From an uncultured Alphaproteobacteria bacterium (GTDB lineage: Bacteria; Pseudomonadota; Alphaproteobacteria; Micavibrionales; Micavibrionaceae), in the NCBI GenBank assembly GCA_946480475.1, contig CAMLJM010000004.1, positions 61,297 to 125,296 of the forward strand: a stretch of 64,000 nucleotides of DNA, in the 5' to 3' direction. Both the position numbers and the translations under genes were made by a program. The notes beneath the pieces were generated by a model. That model saw only the letters and a list, made by a program, of their open reading frames with translations, had not been told where the DNA came from and did no database searches. Of the stretch, positions 60,879-64,000 are shown piece after piece (the stretch's first letter is position 1; every line of letters starts with the position of its first letter).

Positions 60879-61460
60879 ATGTCAGGATCGCAAAAGATGA
60901 GAAAACGCAGAGCACGGCTCGAAACGATTGACCCTATATTCCTCCAGGCTTCACAACCTGCCACTTCCTATACAAAGATCACGTTAGGGGCAGATGATGT
61001 GCATGCTATGTCTGCTCTGCAGACACGTTGCGGCCCTGATAATGTTGTGCCCCGTGATATGGGTTATTACGAAAGCCACTTTGCCGCCGGTCACAGCGCC
61101 ATTGGCATTGTTGATGGAAATGGCACGTTGATAGCCCATGCGCTGATCCGTTCAGACAACAAGAATACATCTATGCTGAATGTTCTGGTCGACCCGCAGC
61201 ATCGCGGCCAGCAATTGCAGAAACAGATGGTTGAACTCTGGCTGGCAGATGCCACTCGTCAGGGCATCCAGACTGCCAGCGCCCGTGTACGCTTGAGCGC
61301 TGGCGCCAGCTTCAAGAATTTTGCAAATGCGGGATTAAATGTTGTCGCTGAAGAGCCCAGCCCTGAAGCACCACATCATATGACGTACCTGATGCAGAAA
61401 TCATTGCAGCCCACGCTTGCTTATCGTCCTTCAGAAAACAGGCCGAGCGCACCATCATAA
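60879..61460 (+). CDS. GNAT-family acetyltransferase (193 aa)
   Basis: GNAT layout: DDVHAMSALQTRCGPDNV, a beta strand AIGIVDGNGTLIAHALIRSD, then the acetyl-CoA block MLNVLVDPQHRGQQLQKQMVELWLADATRQGIQTA, where R-G-Q-x-L stands for the Q/R-x-x-G-x-G/A P-loop, and SFKNFANAGL. The ATG at 60879 has no clear ribosome site; ATG 60897 is an alternative. Substrate unknown. A terminator follows. Confidence 0.8.
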   Translation: MSGSQKMRKRRARLETIDPIFLQASQPATSYTKITLGADDVHAMSALQTRCGPDNVVPRDMGYYESHFAAGHSAIGIVDGNGTLIAHALIRSDNKNTSMLNVLVDPQHRGQQLQKQMVELWLADATRQGIQTASARVRLSAGASFKNFANAGLNVVAEEPSPEAPHHMTYLMQKSLQPTLAYRPSENRPSAPS

Positions 61461-61462
61461 CA

Positions 61463-61490
61463 AAATCCCCGCTACAAGCGGGGATTTCTG
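61463..61490. terminator. Terminator between the GNAT gene and the coiled-coil gene
   Basis: AAATCCCCGCT (61463-61473) / AGCGGGGATTT (61477-61487), loop ACA. The A-rich left flank allows use in both directions. Confidence 0.85.
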
Positions 61491-61500
61491 AATTCTGTTT

Positions 61501-62010
61501 TTATACTGTCTTGTCGACAATCGCGCCTTTGGATTTATCCAGCAGCTTCTGGACCTCATCACTGATCTCCACCGGCAATTCCTTGCCCTCCGCACGCAAC
61601 TTGGCACGCTCGATTAGTTGCTCTGCTGTCAGCGGTGCATTCTTCTTCGCTTCTTCAAGCGCGTCCAATTCAGCCTGCTTCTTGGCTGCTTCATCCTGGG
61701 ATTTCTTAAGCTTGGCCTGCTGTTTACCCACCAGATCGTTCACTTCCTTGGTCAGCGAATCCATGATCGCGCCGCTGGGATCCAAGCCTGGGAAGTTGGA
61801 ATAGGTATAAATCTGGCCCTTCAACTGCGCGACTTTCGCGTTGATGTACCAATCCTGCTCTGTATAGGGTTCGTCGTCAGTACCGACTTTATAACGGGCC
61901 GCTTCTTCTTCCTGCTGCTTCACGAGTCTCTGCACCGGGGATAAATCCGCGGTGCTTGTGGTCGTCGTGGTGGTCGCTCCTGCGCCCGATGTCACTGATC
62001 CTACAGCCAT
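61501..62010 (-). CDS. Unrecognised coiled-coil protein, CtrA-box promoter (169 aa)
   Basis: No family recognised. N-terminal Thr-rich stretch (ATTTTTTSTADLSPVQRLVKQQEEEAARYK), a middle with YTEQDWYINAKVAQLKGQIYTYSNFPGLDPS, and a long charged coiled region (DLVGKQQAKLKKSQDEAAKKQAELDALEEAKK). No signal peptide. Its promoter has TATAAT whose predicted start falls on the ATG, and a CtrA box TTAA-N7-TTAA over the -35 region, so it is a candidate leaderless CtrA target. The N-terminal layout recalls some flagellar or pilus-associated orphans, but that is not evidence. Confidence 0.65.
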   Translation of the reverse strand: MAVGSVTSGAGATTTTTTSTADLSPVQRLVKQQEEEAARYKVGTDDEPYTEQDWYINAKVAQLKGQIYTYSNFPGLDPSGAIMDSLTKEVNDLVGKQQAKLKKSQDEAAKKQAELDALEEAKKNAPLTAEQLIERAKLRAEGKELPVEISDEVQKLLDKSKGAIVDKTV

Positions 62011-62016
62011 AATTCT

Positions 62017-62050
62017 ATTATACCCTATCTAGCGGTTAACGAGAGGTTAA
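62017..62050 (-). promoter_or_regulatory. CtrA-box promoter of the coiled-coil gene
   Basis: Minus strand: box TTAA-CCTCTCG-TTAA (62050-62036), exactly N7, then TATAAT (62022-62017). The distance puts the box on the -35 region, as in CtrA-activated promoters. Predicted start is 62010, the A of the ATG. Confidence 0.75.
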
Positions 62051-62132
62051 AATGCTTTTCCGGAATAAAGCTTCCTCCCGGAAATCTGCCGTTTTTGGCT
62101 ATAATTTATTATTGCAAGAAGCGTTCCAGTTG

Positions 62133-62825
62133 CTACTGAACAGACTGGCTTTCCATAGCCAGCTCAATGGCATATAGCATATCGATCGTGCCCTGTTTGA
62201 TGCCTTTGGGATGATTCCATACGTAATCCGACGCCTCAAGGAACGTAGCACCCGCCTGCACATAACGTGCGCAGTCATCGTTTGTCAGTTTTCCCTCGAC
62301 TAAAGCTGGCACTTCGGTCTTTACGCCCCACCAGCCGATCAGGCTTTCAGGCGGGAGGATATTTTCCGCACTCGCAGAGAAACTCACGTAATCAACGCCT
62401 TCTTCTATGGCTTTCTCAGACGTCTGGCGCGACAGGCCGCAACGCAGGCCAATAATGGCATCGCCACCCATGACTTCCCGGGCATTCGCCACATCGTCCA
62501 GCTTCTCCAACAGGACGCCATCGGCCTCAACGGCGAAGGCCAATCCGGCATGACCGCGCACAATCACCACCAGGCCATTCTGTTTGCCGCCAAGCACCAG
62601 GGCTTTCAGACGATCAGTTGAATCGACATCCATCGGATCACCCCCGACTTCCAGCACATGCAGGTTTTTCTCATAAGAAGAGCGATTGATGACAAAGGCG
62701 GCTTCACGCATATCGCGGAAAGCTTCTTCAAAAGGCTTATCGTCGCTGATCCGCAGGTAAAGCCCGGCAGATGGCGCGCCTTTTTTAACTTCCTTGGGTT
62801 TCTTTTCTGTCTTCGCTTCGGTCAT
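62133..62825 (-). CDS. Thiamine-phosphate-synthase-like protein (230 aa)
   Basis: TMP-TENI fold: GLVVIVRGHAGLAFAVEADGVLLE resembles the ThiE 'ADGVHLG' strand, and IIGLRCGLSRQTSEKAIEEGVDYVSFSA the following 'IIG.S.H....A..A...GADY...G' block. The N-terminus has a Lys-rich extension. The canonical His-Leu-Gly of the active site is replaced, so activity is doubtful; an enzyme with another role or a degenerate homologue is possible. No thi genes nearby. A -10 like TATATC lies 9 bases before the ATG. Confidence 0.7.
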   Translation of the reverse strand: MTEAKTEKKPKEVKKGAPSAGLYLRISDDKPFEEAFRDMREAAFVINRSSYEKNLHVLEVGGDPMDVDSTDRLKALVLGGKQNGLVVIVRGHAGLAFAVEADGVLLEKLDDVANAREVMGGDAIIGLRCGLSRQTSEKAIEEGVDYVSFSASAENILPPESLIGWWGVKTEVPALVEGKLTNDDCARYVQAGATFLEASDYVWNHPKGIKQGTIDMLYAIELAMESQSVQ

Positions 62826-62890
62826 AGAACATGGATATAGCTACCCTGTCACAAAAGTAAACAGGAATTATTGCAGGCTATGTTCCTTGT

Positions 62891-63955
62891 TCAAAACAGG
62901 TTTTTTGGCTGTGTGTTACTGGATGCATTGTGTGCAACTGCGGGTTCGGCAGCAGCCGTGGTGTTATCCAAAAGACCATAAGCATTCCTTATAAATTCCA
63001 TTCTTTTATCAGTTTTGGGATGCGTATCGCGCACGGCACTTGAAAGTTGATTGAGCGTATCTGACCATGACTTTATTAAAGAAAGATCACTAACATGATG
63101 CCTTTTCGGGCCTTTTGTTAGCTTTCTTTGAGCCTCAAGCGCCATGGCTTCGACTTCCTGCTTGATGTCTCTTTGAGCAAAAAACTCCACTGTCTGATGG
63201 GGTCCCATAATCTCGGCGGATTTCATATCTGCCAGATGCTCTACACTGTGATTGAATTTCTGTGTAAGGCGCGCAACCATAGGAATCGCCAAGAACGATG
63301 CTGCTGCCAACATCAATGGTTGAGATGGCGAAGGCAAATTTGCGATCAGATCAGGAGGCACCATCTGCAGCCAGGGATGATCCCGCACGCTTTGTAAACC
63401 ATGCAGCAATAATGCGCTCGCGCCGCCATATTCCATCATCACCGCATAAGCCGAAGTTGTATTCATCGCATGATAGGCAAACTTCCTACTGTCCCCCGCC
63501 TTGTGATGTCCCAGTTCATGTGAGATTACAGATTTTATATACTCTCGGTCATCAGATTCAGGATCACCCAAGAAACGAATATTCGCTTTATTATCCTCAA
63601 AATTAACACATGCATTTTGAACTGGGGTCCCTTTACGGGCACTCTCAAAGGAGATGCGTGTACCCGCCAGCCCCTCTGCCCGCGCATGCTCATCGGCCCA
63701 TTGTCGCAACGGATGGTCATCCGGCATGTCCGTAATGCCGTCTTCTTTGGGTTTGTCATTATACAAGGCAGATTCAGGTAACGGACGACGCCCGTTCTTT
63801 AGAAGGTGGCGTACGGAGTTGATACCATTATTTAATGCAGTGTATGCCTGCAAAGGCAATGTTGGTACGGTCAGGACAGCCAGACCGCCCCAGAGGAAAT
63901 ATTGCTTTATTTTTTCTACGAGAATAGCTGTTTTAACCATGGCATATATTACCAT
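62891..63955 (-). CDS. M48-type membrane zinc metalloprotease (354 aa)
   Basis: Zinc motif SHELGHH (HExxH at ~146-150) with KAGDSRKFAYHAM downstream. Hydrophobic stretches near residues 15-40, 165-185 and 215-240 make it a membrane protein, like HtpX/Ste24-type proteases. A later glutamate (VEHLADMKSAEIMG) is the third zinc ligand candidate. Start at ATG 63955 or the ATG at 63940; neither has a clear ribosome site. The upstream region runs off the window edge. Confidence 0.75.
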   Translation of the reverse strand: MVIYAMVKTAILVEKIKQYFLWGGLAVLTVPTLPLQAYTALNNGINSVRHLLKNGRRPLPESALYNDKPKEDGITDMPDDHPLRQWADEHARAEGLAGTRISFESARKGTPVQNACVNFEDNKANIRFLGDPESDDREYIKSVISHELGHHKAGDSRKFAYHAMNTTSAYAVMMEYGGASALLLHGLQSVRDHPWLQMVPPDLIANLPSPSQPLMLAAASFLAIPMVARLTQKFNHSVEHLADMKSAEIMGPHQTVEFFAQRDIKQEVEAMALEAQRKLTKGPKRHHVSDLSLIKSWSDTLNQLSSAVRDTHPKTDKRMEFIRNAYGLLDNTTAAAEPAVAHNASSNTQPKNLF

Positions 63956-64000
63956 AATTCTGGGATAAGTACAATTTTGCCCTTATTCCTCAAAGACTAA

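Noticed and set aside
1..64000. Mobile elements, tRNA/rRNA genes, CRISPR arrays, prophage
   Set aside because: No transposase- or integrase-like product, no clover-leaf with T-loop in context, and no regularly spaced direct repeats were seen on reading both strands.

Overview
The window reads as one contiguous alphaproteobacterial chromosome segment at moderate GC, with no insertion sequence, prophage, CRISPR array, tRNA or rRNA that I could find. Its signature is a Caulobacter-type regulatory set on one flagellar island: FliX, the sigma-54 activator FlbD, the flagellin regulators FlbT and FlaF, a CheL/FlgJ rod-binding protein, a FlbY/FlgN-like chaperone, a TipF-like EAL protein and the cell-cycle regulator CtrA. 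The DksA has lost three of the four zinc-finger cysteines, as is usual in this class. Together these point to a polarly flagellated alphaproteobacterium outside the high-GC Rhizobiales/Rhodobacterales. A Micavibrio-like or rhodospirillalean lineage is a guess.

Layout. 1-6.9 kb: end of flgH, a Gly-rich orphan, dksA and fliX (minus strand), a sigma-54 promoter, then flgI-flgJ/cheL-flbY-like-fliK-flgD. 6.9-16.6 kb: hook gene flgE, flagellin 1, a structured untranslated RNA region, a TPR-methyltransferase gene, flagellin 2 with a structured leader, flbT, flaF, and a FlaG-like gene on the minus strand. 16.6-17.2 kb: a 625-bp AT-rich gene-free region. 17.2-24.7 kb: fliF-fliG-fliH-fliN-motA, a minus-strand pair (SET-domain protein and a putative dioxygenase-like protein), then flbD. 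24.8-28.4 kb: lineage-specific and envelope genes (ankyrin-like protein, two lipoproteins, an OmpA-type lipoprotein). 28.5-35.2 kb: flhA, rhodanese, two DUF3137-like membrane proteins, flhF, flhG. 35.2-41.4 kb: a second FliK-like protein, a tandem GGDEF-like protein, an I78-like small protein, and fliJ-fliI on the minus strand. 41.5-44.5 kb: secreted proteins, a papain-like candidate, ctrA. 44.6-49.1 kb: an orphan, pgsA, pyrD, tipF-like. 49.2-64 kb: envelope and transport genes (yejA, kdsB, O-antigen ligase, phosphatase, yejB, yejE), an M20 peptidase, acetyltransferases, a ThiE-like protein and an M48 protease.

How it works together. The genes encode much of the MS-ring/switch/export/rod-hook/filament pathway, with checkpoints at basal body (FliX/FlbD, sigma-54), at filament mRNA (FlbT/FlaF) and at polar placement (FlhF/FlhG, TipF). 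Two candidate CtrA boxes (TTAA-N6/7-TTAA) sit over the -35 region of promoters whose predicted start coincides with the ATG, suggesting leaderless CtrA targets: the tandem GGDEF-like gene and an orphan coiled-coil gene. The most novel material is the TPR-methyltransferase between the two flagellins with the structured RNA before it, the tandem degenerate GGDEF protein, and a promoter-driven GC-rich untranslated segment at 60.7-60.9 kb. All functional statements rest on reading the sequence; no database search or folding program was run.
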